64,000 bases of DNA from Craurococcus roseus. GTDB taxonomy: Bacteria; Pseudomonadota; Alphaproteobacteria; Acetobacterales; Acetobacteraceae. The position numbers and the translations under genes were made by a program. The DNA is taken from NCBI RefSeq assembly GCF_039523795.1, contig NZ_BAAAFZ010000026.1, positions 40,636-104,635 of the forward strand, in the 5' to 3' direction. Under the pieces are notes generated by a model. The model was not told the origin of the DNA, made no database searches, and saw only the letters and a list, made by a program, of their open reading frames with translations. Positions 56,370 through 64,000 of the stretch are shown in pieces (positions within the stretch are counted from its first letter, which is position 1; each line of letters starts with the position of its first letter).

Positions 56370-56768
56370 CGGCTGCTTGGCCTAATCGGGCGTGAGAGCG
56401 GCTTTGTTCCGCCGTGTCGTTTGGTCGTGGTCCCGAACGGGGCGCGGCGGCGCATTGTCGCGGTGAAGCCGGACGGGCCGCGCCGCGGAAGGCTCCTGGC
56501 GCCTCCCATACGCGGGACGGCCGCGGTCGGATGCGGCACGACCTCCGCATTTCGTAAACTCGCCTGGTGGAATGCCCGCGAGGCGTCGAGCGCAAGCGGG
56601 CCGAGCCGCGACCGGGCCACGCAGGGTCGTCCCGGCGGTGGTCCGGCGGCGGACACTCCCCGACCACTCCATTGCGAGCCTCCTCGTGTCCGGTTCGAGG
56701 TAGCGAAAGCACGACCAACTATGGCCGAAAACGTCGCAGCCGGGGTCACGACGCAGCGAGGGGCGCCG
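56370..56768. promoter_or_regulatory. Intergenic region upstream of the Pro-rich membrane protein gene
   Basis: A 399-base gap between two minus-strand genes, so it holds the promoter of the Pro-rich protein/OmpA operon and any terminator of the antiporter gene. Short open frames of about 100-137 codons on the minus strand are arginine/proline-rich and not protein-like. I see no gene or clear repeat in it. Confidence 0.4.
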
Positions 56769-58358
56769 TCATCGTTCACCCATCGCTACCCTGATCTGCT
56801 GCTCTTCCAGATCGAATTCCGCGACGAGGGCCGCCATGGCTTCGCTGTCCAGGTCATCCTTGTGCTCCGCCAGGAGCTTGGCGCGGGCGGCTTCGATCGC
56901 CGCCAACCTCAGGCCGAGCCGGGCCGTCTCGCGTTGAGACCCAGTTTCCGCGTCGCGGCGCGCCTGTTCGGCCCGCTTGGCACGGACCCGGAGGTCGCGC
57001 AGGAGGTCTTCGGCCGCCGCCGCCTGTTCGGGGTCGTCGAGCTTCTCGGCCACGGCGTCCATCGCTGCTGCCGCGGCCGTGCTCCGCGCCTCGATGGCCT
57101 CCGGGGTCACCGCCGGGTTCGCCGGCTCGCCCTCGGGCTCGCTCACGCCGAGGCGCCGGATCAGCGGCCCCAGCGTGGTGCCCTGGAGCACCAGCGTCGC
57201 CAGGATGGCGCAGAAGGCCAGGAACAGGATGAGGTCGCGCCCCGGGAATTCCGCCGGCAGCGCCAGCGCCGCCGCGAGGCTCACCACGCCCCGCATACCG
57301 GCCCACGACATCACGGTGACGTGGCTCCAGGGCGGCATGGGGTCGCGTTCCCGCAGACCCGGCGACAGCGCCCGTGGCAGCCAAACCGCCGGGAACAGCC
57401 AAACGAACCGGCTCGCTATCAACGCCGCCGAAACGGCGGCGCCGAGGCCGGCGAGTTGCCAATGGCCGTAGGCTTCGTCCTCGAGGCGGGCGAGCAGGTC
57501 GCGCAACTCCAGGCCGATGAGGATGAACACCAGGGCGGTGAGCACGAATTCGACGAAGCCCCAGACCGCCCCGGACTCGAGGCGCGTCTGCGCCGTGAAG
57601 GCGGCGTGCTGCTGCCGGCCTAGCACGAGGCCGCAGGCCACGGCGGCGAGCACGCCGGAGACGTGGAGGTGTTCGGCCGCGATGTAGGCGGCGAAGCCGG
57701 CGAGGAAGGTGACGAGGATGTCGAGGAGCGTGTCATCCAGGTGGGTGAAGATCCACATCGCGGCCCGCCCGACGAGCCAGCCCACGACCGCCCCGCCGGC
57801 CGCGGCCAGCACGAAGGAAAGCGTCGCCTCGCCGAACGAAACCGTGCCCGCCATCGTGGCGGCTACGGCGAAGCGGTAGAGCACGAGCGAGGACGCGTCG
57901 TTGAGGAGGCTCTCGCCTTCCAGCACGGTGACGATGCGCTTGGGGATGCGGAAGTCCTTCAGCACGGAGGTCGCCGCCACCGCGTCCGGCGGGGCCACAA
58001 TGGCGCCGAGCGCGACGGCGGCGGCCCAGGGCAGGTCGGGCACCAGCAGCTTGGCGGTCGCGGCCACGACGGCCGCGGTGAACAGCACGGCGCCGAGAGC
58101 GAGCAGCAGGATGGGGCGCAGGTTGAAGCGGAAGGCCGGCCAGTCCGTGCGGTAGGCGCTCGCTTGCAGGAGCGGCGGCAGGAACAGGGCCAGCACCAGT
58201 TGCGGGTCGAACTCAACCGTGGGCAGGCCCGGCACCAGGGCCAGCGCCATGCCGCCCAGCACGAGCACGACGGCGAGCGGGACGTGCAGCCGGCGGGCTA
58301 CCAGGGCGAGCGCGACGGAGACGGCCAGCAAGCCGAGCAGGACTTCGAAGATTTCCAT
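56769..58358 (-). CDS. Na+/H+ antiporter, CPA1 family
   Basis: A 529-residue monovalent cation/proton antiporter. About twelve hydrophobic segments occupy residues 1-400. The ion-site motifs are APPDAVAATSVLKDFRIP and the ND pair in LEGESLLNDASSLVLYRFA, as in CPA1 exchangers, with VMSWAGMRGVVSLAAALALP later. A cytoplasmic tail of about 120 residues is rich in Ala/Glu/Arg and likely helical. It exports Na+ or K+ in exchange for protons for pH and salt homeostasis. ATG 58358. It stands between the Pro-rich protein gene and galM on the same strand. Confidence 0.94.
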   Translation of the reverse strand: MEIFEVLLGLLAVSVALALVARRLHVPLAVVLVLGGMALALVPGLPTVEFDPQLVLALFLPPLLQASAYRTDWPAFRFNLRPILLLALGAVLFTAAVVAATAKLLVPDLPWAAAVALGAIVAPPDAVAATSVLKDFRIPKRIVTVLEGESLLNDASSLVLYRFAVAATMAGTVSFGEATLSFVLAAAGGAVVGWLVGRAAMWIFTHLDDTLLDILVTFLAGFAAYIAAEHLHVSGVLAAVACGLVLGRQQHAAFTAQTRLESGAVWGFVEFVLTALVFILIGLELRDLLARLEDEAYGHWQLAGLGAAVSAALIASRFVWLFPAVWLPRALSPGLRERDPMPPWSHVTVMSWAGMRGVVSLAAALALPAEFPGRDLILFLAFCAILATLVLQGTTLGPLIRRLGVSEPEGEPANPAVTPEAIEARSTAAAAAMDAVAEKLDDPEQAAAAEDLLRDLRVRAKRAEQARRDAETGSQRETARLGLRLAAIEAARAKLLAEHKDDLDSEAMAALVAEFDLEEQQIRVAMGER

Positions 58359-58397
58359 GGTGCCGTGTCTGGGCTTCGCCTTCCGCGGACCCCGCCG

Positions 58398-59468
58398 TCA
58401 GGGGCCGGCAGCGAAGCGGTAGAGCGTCGAGGATCGGAAAGTTTCCCCTGGGCGCAGCACGACCGATGGGAATTCCGGCCGGTTCGGCGAGTCCGGGAAG
58501 TGTTGCGTTTCGAGGCACAGGCCGCTGCGGCGTCCAAGCACCACGCCGCCGCGGCCCGGGCGCGAACCGTCAAGGGAGTTGCCGGTGTAGAACTGGAGGG
58601 CGGGTTCGGTGGTCCAGACCTCCATGGAAAGGCCGCGCGCGGGCTCCTCCACCCGCGCCGCGAGCCGCAGCGCTTGGCCGCCGGGCGGCGGCGGCCGCAG
58701 GACGAAGTTGTGGTCGTAGCCGCCGGCGAAGCGGAGCTGTTCGTCCCCCGGCTCGTCCACGCGGGCGCCGATGCGCGCCGGGGCGCGGAAGTCGAATGGC
58801 GTGCCCGCCACGGGCCGCAACTCGCCGGTCGGGATTAGCGCGGCGTCGACGGGCGTGAAGCGATCGGCCGCGATCGTCACGACGTGGTCGAGCACGTCGC
58901 TGCCCGCGCCGGCGAGGTTGAAGTACGTGTGGTTGGTCAGGTTCACGACGGTGGGCCGGTCGGCTTCCGCCTCGTAGCGGAGCGAAAGGACGCCGTCGCC
59001 GGTGAGGGCGTACCGGACGCGCGCGCGGAGGGCGCCGGGGAAGCCCTGGTCGCCATCGGGGCTGACGTGCGCGAAGGCGAGCGCCGCCCCGCCCTCCGGC
59101 GGCTCCATGCGCCAGACCGCCTTGTCGAAGCCTCCCGGTCCGCCGTGGAGGGCGTTCGGCGGCTTGTTGGTCGGCACTTGGTGGGTCTGCCCGTCCAGCT
59201 CGAACCGGCCGCCGGCGATCCGGTTCGCGCAACGGCCGATCGTGGCTCCCATGAACGCGCCGTCGCTGGCCCAGTCCTCCAAGCGGTCGTGGCCGAGCGC
59301 CACCTCCACCGGCGCCCCGTGGCGATCGGGGACGCGCAAAGAAAGGAGCCGGGCGCCGTAGCTGCCGATACGGGCCGCCATGCCGCGGCCGTCGTCCAGG
59401 ACGAACTCCTCGGCCTCCGCGCCGTCCGGCAAACGGGCCGAACCGATCCGCGCGATGGTGCCCGCCAT
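58398..59468 (-). CDS. galM: Aldose 1-epimerase (mutarotase)
   Basis: A 356-residue galactose mutarotase-like enzyme. The conserved GATIGRCANRIAGGRFELDG, NHTYFNLAG with the catalytic histidine region, and the catalytic-base block CLETQHFPDSPNRPEFPSVVLRPGE are present. It interconverts alpha and beta anomers of aldoses such as glucose and galactose. ATG 59468, divergent from the FAD-linked dehydrogenase gene by 113 bases and 39 bases before the antiporter gene. No galactose operon surrounds it. Confidence 0.94.
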   Translation of the reverse strand: MAGTIARIGSARLPDGAEAEEFVLDDGRGMAARIGSYGARLLSLRVPDRHGAPVEVALGHDRLEDWASDGAFMGATIGRCANRIAGGRFELDGQTHQVPTNKPPNALHGGPGGFDKAVWRMEPPEGGAALAFAHVSPDGDQGFPGALRARVRYALTGDGVLSLRYEAEADRPTVVNLTNHTYFNLAGAGSDVLDHVVTIAADRFTPVDAALIPTGELRPVAGTPFDFRAPARIGARVDEPGDEQLRFAGGYDHNFVLRPPPPGGQALRLAARVEEPARGLSMEVWTTEPALQFYTGNSLDGSRPGRGGVVLGRRSGLCLETQHFPDSPNRPEFPSVVLRPGETFRSSTLYRFAAGP

Positions 59469-59581
59469 GCTCGCCCCCCGTCCCGTCCGTCCGCGGGAGG
59501 AACGCCCCGGCCGCGGTTCCGGATGCTTCCGCGTGCCCCGCGGCGTTTGACCGCTCGCCGTTTCCGTTCGATTCTGCGCCC

Positions 59582-61015
59582 ATGCCCGACGACCAGCCCC
59601 GGCCGACCGGCCTGCTCGACCGCCTCCAGGCGCTGCTCGGTCCTTCCGGCCTGCTGTCCGCGCCGGAGGACTTGGCGCCGCACCTCACCGACTGGCGCGG
59701 CCTGTACCGGGGCCGCGCTCCCTTCCTTTTGCGCCCGGCGAACGCGACGGAACTCTCGGAGGCGGTGCGGCTCTGCGCCGGAGCCGGGGCCGCGCTGGTG
59801 CCACAAGGCGGCAACACCTCCATGGTGGGCGGCGCCGTGCCGGACGAGAGCGGCTTGCAGGTCCCGGTGTCGCTCGCGCGCCTCAACCGCATGCGCGACG
59901 TGGACCCGGTGGACATGACCATGACAGTCGAGGCCGGCGTGGTGGTGAAGGCGGCGCAGGACGCGGCGGCGGCGGCGGGCTGCCTGTTCCCGCTTTCCTT
60001 CGGCGGCGAGGGCTCGGCGACGGTGGGCGGCGTGCTCTCCACCAACGCCGGCGGCAACACCACCGTGCGATACGGCAACGCGCGGGAACTGGTGCTGGGC
60101 TTGGAGGTGGTCCTGCCGGACGGGCGGGTGTGGAACGGTCTGCGGCGGCTGCGCAAGGACAACACCGGCTACGCGCTCCGCCACCTCTTCGTGGGCGCGG
60201 AGGGCACGCTCGGCTTCATCACCGCCGCCGTGCTGCGCCTGTTCCCGCGCGCGCGGGAGTCGGAGGTGGCCTTTTGCGCCGTGGCGAGCGAGGAGGCGGC
60301 GCTGTCCCTGTTCCGGCGTTTCCGAGACCGCGACGAAACCGCGGTGCGCGCCTTCGAGTACATGTCGGGCGCCGGCGTGGACCTCGTGGCCCGCCATGTC
60401 GCGGGCGCGGCGCTGCCGGTGGAGACGCGCGCGGGCCACTACGCGCTGGTGGACCTCGCTTCTTCCCGGCCCGATGCCGGGCTGCGCGGCATGATGGAGG
60501 CGGTGCTGGAGGAGGCGTTGGAGGCGGAAGAGGTGCTGGACGCCGCGATCGGCGGCAGCGAGGCGCAGCGGGCGGCCTTGTGGCGCATCCGCGAGGAGCA
60601 CCCGGAAGCGCAGCGCTTGGCCGGCGCTTCGGTGAAGAACGACGTTTCGGTGCCGGTGAGCAAGACGCCGGAGCTGATGCGCCGCTGCTCCGAAGCGCTG
60701 CGGGCGTTGGTCCCGGGCAGCGTGCCCGTGCCGTTCGGGCATCTCGGGGACGGCAACATCCACATGAACCTGCTCCAGCCGGAGGACACGGACCCGGCCG
60801 CGTTCCTGGCCCGGAGCCACGAGATCATGGACGCGGTGAACGCCGTGGTGCGCGACCTGGGCGGCAGCCCCTCGGCCGAGCACGGCATCGGCCGCCTCAA
60901 GGCCGGTATCCTGGAAGAATGGCGCGGCGGCCCGGAGCTGGACCTGATGCACCGGATCAAGGCGGCGATCGACCCGGCGGGCCTCATGAACCCCGGCAAG
61001 CTGTTCCCGCCGTGA
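59582..61015 (+). CDS. FAD-binding oxidoreductase, D-2-hydroxyglutarate/D-lactate dehydrogenase type
   Basis: A 477-residue flavoprotein of the GlcD/D2HGDH group. The PCMH-type FAD domain has ALVPQGGNTSMVGGAVPD and FGGEGSATVGGVLSTNAGGNTTVRYGNARELVLGLEVVLPDG. The C-terminal substrate domain has FGHLGDGNIHMN with its metal-binding histidines, GSPSAEHGIGRLK and the closing MNPGKLFPP. It oxidises D-2-hydroxyacids and passes electrons to an acceptor. The ATG at 59582 follows CGCC; it is monocistronic before a Uma2-like gene. Confidence 0.92.
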   Translation: MPDDQPRPTGLLDRLQALLGPSGLLSAPEDLAPHLTDWRGLYRGRAPFLLRPANATELSEAVRLCAGAGAALVPQGGNTSMVGGAVPDESGLQVPVSLARLNRMRDVDPVDMTMTVEAGVVVKAAQDAAAAAGCLFPLSFGGEGSATVGGVLSTNAGGNTTVRYGNARELVLGLEVVLPDGRVWNGLRRLRKDNTGYALRHLFVGAEGTLGFITAAVLRLFPRARESEVAFCAVASEEAALSLFRRFRDRDETAVRAFEYMSGAGVDLVARHVAGAALPVETRAGHYALVDLASSRPDAGLRGMMEAVLEEALEAEEVLDAAIGGSEAQRAALWRIREEHPEAQRLAGASVKNDVSVPVSKTPELMRRCSEALRALVPGSVPVPFGHLGDGNIHMNLLQPEDTDPAAFLARSHEIMDAVNAVVRDLGGSPSAEHGIGRLKAGILEEWRGGPELDLMHRIKAAIDPAGLMNPGKLFPP

Positions 61016-61106
61016 CGCGGCGGCGTGTCCTGGCCGGGCGGCGGTGCTTCCGTGGCGATCGAGGAACTAAACCAAGAATGCGCTCGGCCAACCCCGGCCC
61101 ACGCGC

Positions 61107-61580
61107 ATGACAGCCGACGAGTTCATGGCCTGGGCCATCGAAAGCCTCGACGGCGGCGTGCGGTGCGAACTGGTCGGCGGCGAGATCGTCGGCATGGCGC
61201 CCGAGCGCCTCGCGCATGCGCGCGCGAAGGCGCAAGCCCACCGCTCCCTCGCCGACGCGATCAAGCGCGAGGGCCTGCCTTGCGAAGCCGTCCCGGACGG
61301 GGTGGCGGGCCAAGTTTCGGCCGACACGGTGTACGAGCCGGACGCGCTGGCGTCCTCGACGCGCGCGCACGACGCGGGCGCGAAACTCGCGGACTACTTC
61401 CGGATGCCTTCGGTCCGCCACTACCTCCTCGCGGACACGAAGACCCGGACCGTGATCCACCACGGGCGGGCGGACGACGGCTCCATCGCAACACGCATCG
61501 CCCGCGACGGCGCCGTGCGGCTCGATCCGCCGGGGATCGCGCTCGATGTGGCCGAACTTTTCCTGGACGCCGAAGGGTAA
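61107..61580 (+). CDS. Uma2-family endonuclease-like protein with an internal deletion
   Basis: A 157-residue member of the Uma2 (DUF820) family, normally about 185-195 residues. The N-terminal part (MTADEFMAWA, RCELVGGEIVGMAPERLAHA, EALP-like CEAVPDG) and C-terminal part (STRAHDAGAKLADYFRMPSVRHYLLAD) are clear. Between Asp79 in VYEPDA and Ser84 the usual stretch that ends in VVEVLSPST is missing, removing the catalytic glutamate of the PD-(D/E)XK site. The deletion is in frame, and the protein is otherwise intact. Probably non-catalytic. The family is of uncertain function and is often found in high copy. Confidence 0.85.
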   Translation: MTADEFMAWAIESLDGGVRCELVGGEIVGMAPERLAHARAKAQAHRSLADAIKREGLPCEAVPDGVAGQVSADTVYEPDALASSTRAHDAGAKLADYFRMPSVRHYLLADTKTRTVIHHGRADDGSIATRIARDGAVRLDPPGIALDVAELFLDAEG

Positions 61581-61675
61581 GCCGCCGCCGGCCGGGCAAC
61601 ACCCTCGAACCGAACGCAGCCCCGGCCGCGCCCGCGCTTCCGCGGCCCCGCCCCAGCGGGTAGGGTCCGCGCTCC

Positions 61676-62830
61676 ATGACCCGGCTCGACCGCTACATCT
61701 TCCGCCAGTTGGCGTTCGCGCTGCTCTCCGTCACCGTCGGCTTGGCGGTGCTCGTGTGGCTGACGCAATCGCTTCGCTTCATCGAGCTGGTGCTCGACCG
61801 CGGGCTGTCCTTCCTGGTGTTCATCGAGCTGACAGGGCTGCTGCTGCCGGGCTTCTTCGCCATCATCCTGCCGATCACCACCTTCCTCGTCGCGCTCTTC
61901 GTGTACGTGCGGCTGGCGTCGGACCGGGAGCTGGTGGTGATGCGCGCCGCGGGCCTTTCGCAGTGGCGGCTGGCGCGGCCGGCGATCGCGCTGGCCCTGC
62001 TCTCCACGGCGGCGTGCTACGCGCTGAACCTCTTCGTGGTTCCGGAAACCCAGGCGGCCTTTCGCGCCTGGCAGTTCGAGATCCGCAACCAGCTCGCCGC
62101 CATCCTGGTGCAGGAAGGCGTGTTCAGCTCGGTGGGCGACGACCTCACCGTTTACGCGCGGCTGCGCGACCGCGACGGCTCGCTCCGCGGCATCCTGGTC
62201 CACGACGCCCGCGAAAGGGGCGCGCCGGTCACGATCCTCGCCGAGACGGGGCGGATCACGCCCACACCCACCGGGCCGCGCGTCACGCTGGAGAACGGGC
62301 AGCGGCAGCAGGTCGAGCGCGTCCCGCCGCCTGCGGGCTCGCCGCCGGGCACGGCGCCCGCGACCCGGCTGTCTGTGCTGAGCTTCAGCGAAAACACCCT
62401 GGACCTCGCCCGCGCCTCCCGCGGCGAGGAGAACCGTTACCGCAACGCCCAGGAGCGCAGCCTCGACGAATTGTTGAACCCCGACCCGGAAGAGCGCATC
62501 CCGGAGCGGGACCTCCGGCGCTTCCGGGCCGAGGCGCACAACCGCTTGGCGAGCCCGCTCAACGCGCTCGGCTTTGCGCTGGTCGCCATGGCCACGGCGC
62601 TGACCGGGCAGTTCCGCCGCCACGGCGGCGGGCTCCGCTTGGCCGCGGGCATCGCCGTGGTGGTCGGGCTGCTGGCGGCGGGGCTGATGGTGGGCAATCT
62701 CGCGGCGCGGCAGAACGCCTTGATCCCGCTGGTCTGGTTGAACGCCGTCCTGCCCGGCTTGGTCGCCGCCTGGGTGCTGAGCGGGATGCCGGGGCTGCCG
62801 CACGCCTCCCGGCGGGCCGCCGCGCCGTGA
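61676..62830 (+). CDS. lptF: LPS export ABC transporter permease LptF
   Basis: A 384-residue YjgP/YjgQ-family inner-membrane protein with six hydrophobic segments: three before residue 125 and three after about 290, flanking a periplasmic domain. RLDRYIFRQLAFALLSVTVGLAVLVWLTQSLRFIELV and LPGFFAIILPITTFLVALFVYVRLASDRELVVMRAAG are diagnostic. With LptG and LptB it extracts lipopolysaccharide from the inner membrane. Its stop overlaps the lptG GTG as GTGA (62827-62830). ATG 61676. Confidence 0.95.
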   Translation: MTRLDRYIFRQLAFALLSVTVGLAVLVWLTQSLRFIELVLDRGLSFLVFIELTGLLLPGFFAIILPITTFLVALFVYVRLASDRELVVMRAAGLSQWRLARPAIALALLSTAACYALNLFVVPETQAAFRAWQFEIRNQLAAILVQEGVFSSVGDDLTVYARLRDRDGSLRGILVHDARERGAPVTILAETGRITPTPTGPRVTLENGQRQQVERVPPPAGSPPGTAPATRLSVLSFSENTLDLARASRGEENRYRNAQERSLDELLNPDPEERIPERDLRRFRAEAHNRLASPLNALGFALVAMATALTGQFRRHGGGLRLAAGIAVVVGLLAAGLMVGNLAARQNALIPLVWLNAVLPGLVAAWVLSGMPGLPHASRRAAAP

Positions 62831-63960
62831 CCGTCGCGGCCACCTTGACCCTCTACGTCGCCCGGAGGTTCGCGGGCGCCTGCCTCGCCATGCTGGCGGG
62901 GCTGACCCTGCTGGTCGCGCTGTTCGACTTCATCGAGCTGCTGCGGCGCGCCGCGACCCGCCCCGACGCCGGTTTCGCGCTCGTGGCCCAGATCGCCGGG
63001 TTGCGCCTGCCCTTCGTGGCCATGCAAATCCTGCCTTTCGCGATCCTGCTGGGCGGGCTGCTGGCCTTCTGGCGCCTGTCCCGCTCGTCGGAGCTGGTGG
63101 TGGCGCGCGCCGCCGGCGTGTCCGCCTGGGGCTTCCTGTCCGGCCCGGTGGCGGTGGCGCTCGCCGTCGGGCTGCTGGGCACGTTCGGGATATCGCCGTT
63201 GTCCTCCACCATGCTGGCGCGGGCGGAGCGGCTGGACCACGCCTACCTGCGCAACACGTCGGGCCTCACCGCGCTGGCGGGCGGCCGCCTGTGGCTGCGG
63301 CAAGCGGACCGCGGCCTGGAGCCGGGCGGGCAAGCCATCCTGTCCGGCCGCCCGGTGTCCGGAAGGCGAGGGGCGGCGGCGACGCCGGCGGCCGGCTTCG
63401 CCATGACGGACGTGAGCCTTTGGCGGCTGTCGGCCAACGATCGGCCGCTCGCCCGCGTCGAAGCCCCCCGCGCGCGGCTGCTGCCGGGGCAGTGGGTGCT
63501 GGAGGACGCGGTCTCCTTCAACGCCGACCGCAGCGCCGGCCCGCGGCAAGCCGTGATTTTTCCGACCGAGCTGACGCCCGACCGCATCGAGAACAGCTTC
63601 GCCTCGCCCGACACGCTGAGCTTCTGGGCGCTGCCCGGTTTCGTCGAGGTGCTGGAAGCGGCCGGCTTCTCGGCGGTGCGCCACCGGCTGCACTTCCAGA
63701 GCCTGCTGTCGCTGCCCGTGCTCGCCTCCGCCATGGCGCTGCTGTCGGCCGGCTTTTCCATGCGGTCCTCGCGCCGCGGAGGGGTGGCGCGGATGCTGTC
63801 CGCGGGCGTCGCGGCCGGCTTCGCCTTGTTCGTGCTCGACCGGATCACCGGCGAGTTCGGCGAGGCCGGCACCTTGCCGGTCGCGCTCGCCGCCTGGGCG
63901 CCGACGGTCGCCGGGCTGCTGCTCGCGCTCGCCCTGCTGCTGCACCTGGAGGACGGATGA
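62827..63960 (+). CDS. lptG: LPS export ABC transporter permease LptG
   Basis: A 377-residue partner of LptF with the same six-segment layout. LTLYVARRFAGACLAMLAGLTLLVALFDFIELLRR, LPFAILLGGLLAFWRLSRSSELVVARAAGVSAW and the C-terminal FQSLLSLPVLASAMALLSAGFSMRSSRRGG are typical. It starts at GTG 62827, coupled to lptF, and ends at 63960 in TGA, which itself overlaps the next ATG. It completes the LptFG pair. Confidence 0.95.
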   Translation: MTVAATLTLYVARRFAGACLAMLAGLTLLVALFDFIELLRRAATRPDAGFALVAQIAGLRLPFVAMQILPFAILLGGLLAFWRLSRSSELVVARAAGVSAWGFLSGPVAVALAVGLLGTFGISPLSSTMLARAERLDHAYLRNTSGLTALAGGRLWLRQADRGLEPGGQAILSGRPVSGRRGAAATPAAGFAMTDVSLWRLSANDRPLARVEAPRARLLPGQWVLEDAVSFNADRSAGPRQAVIFPTELTPDRIENSFASPDTLSFWALPGFVEVLEAAGFSAVRHRLHFQSLLSLPVLASAMALLSAGFSMRSSRRGGVARMLSAGVAAGFALFVLDRITGEFGEAGTLPVALAAWAPTVAGLLLALALLLHLEDG

Positions 63961-64000
63961 GGAAGGACGGGCTTTCGCGCTCCTGGCGGCGGGCCGCCGG
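63957..64000 (+). CDS. lptD: Start of the next gene, probably LPS-assembly protein LptD (truncated by window edge)
   Basis: An ATG at 63957 overlaps the lptG stop as ATGA and begins MRKDGLSRSWRRAA before the window ends. Only 14 residues are visible; the basic start suggests a signal peptide. In many Alphaproteobacteria lptD follows lptF-lptG, so the identity is inferred from order only. Confidence 0.5.
   Translation, partial: MRKDGLSRSWRRAA

Noticed and set aside
54901..56385. A 494-codon plus-strand frame opposite the Pro-rich membrane protein
   Set aside because: It is Gly/Ala/Ser-rich with no good start signal or neighbours; the minus strand has a membrane segment and an overlap with a coupled OmpA gene. 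Not fully excluded.
56370..56768. Small genes of about 96-137 codons on the minus strand
   Set aside because: They are arginine/proline-rich, overlap one another in different frames and lack ribosome sites.

Overview
The window is a GC-rich (visibly about 70% or more), almost fully coding piece of an alphaproteobacterial chromosome. Gene content and order fit Acetobacteraceae of the Roseomonas type: purL-bolA-grxD, many Bug/ABC solute-binding proteins, an lptF-lptG pair followed by a probable lptD start, and an EcfG-like promoter before glgX. This placement is inferred from family likeness, not from a search. No rRNA, tRNA or CRISPR array was seen. There are two assembly defects: a 54-base N run inside a lipoprotein gene at 7987-8040, and one N at 13010 inside ugpE.

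Layout. 1-3355 (minus): monothiol glutaredoxin (partial), BolA, PurL and a stand-alone IS5/IS402-like transposase N-terminal domain. 3422-4250: a small inverted-repeat-bounded segment holding one lipoprotein gene, possibly a non-autonomous mobile element. 4291-9331: gamma-glutamyltransferase with a GntR regulator, a hotdog thioesterase, a glycine-zipper lipoprotein and a DenD-like dehydrogenase. 9412-16078 (plus): diaminopropionate ammonia-lyase, a complete ugpBAEC glycerol-phosphate importer and a Bug-family binding protein. 16241-22666: TerC membrane protein, a quinone oxidoreductase/enoyl-CoA hydratase/acyl-CoA dehydrogenase operon, small membrane proteins and an NDH-2-type dehydrogenase. 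22680-34042: a protein kinase fused to a universal-stress domain, metallophosphoesterase, SelO, a TrxR-like flavoprotein, a Cache protein, a DUF6311-like membrane protein, a histidine phosphatase, NAD(P)HX dehydratase and GlgX.

34059-47391 is the most distinctive region. Two divergent operons make an apparently undescribed glycan/inositol pathway. The minus operon has seven genes coupled by overlaps, mostly 4 nt: two sugar-nucleotide epimerases, a B12-type radical SAM enzyme, a GT4 and a CgeB glycosyltransferase, a methyltransferase, and a glycosidase-like protein whose barrel order looks circularly permuted. The plus operon has myo-inositol-phosphate synthase, a histidine phosphatase, two more CgeB glycosyltransferases, a UDP-xylose-synthase-like enzyme and a Nudix hydrolase. 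Together they suggest synthesis of a methylated, xylose- and inositol-containing small glycan.

47409-51298 (minus) is an ssuCBAD sulfonate-use operon without ssuE. 51775-53532 encodes a protein of unknown function with PRTase-like and kinase-like segments. It is followed by an OmpA/TPR lipoprotein and a proline/alanine-rich membrane protein, a CPA1 Na+/H+ antiporter, aldose 1-epimerase, a D-2-hydroxyacid dehydrogenase of the FAD type, a Uma2-like protein with an internal deletion, and the LPS-export genes lptF, lptG and the start of what is probably lptD at the right edge.
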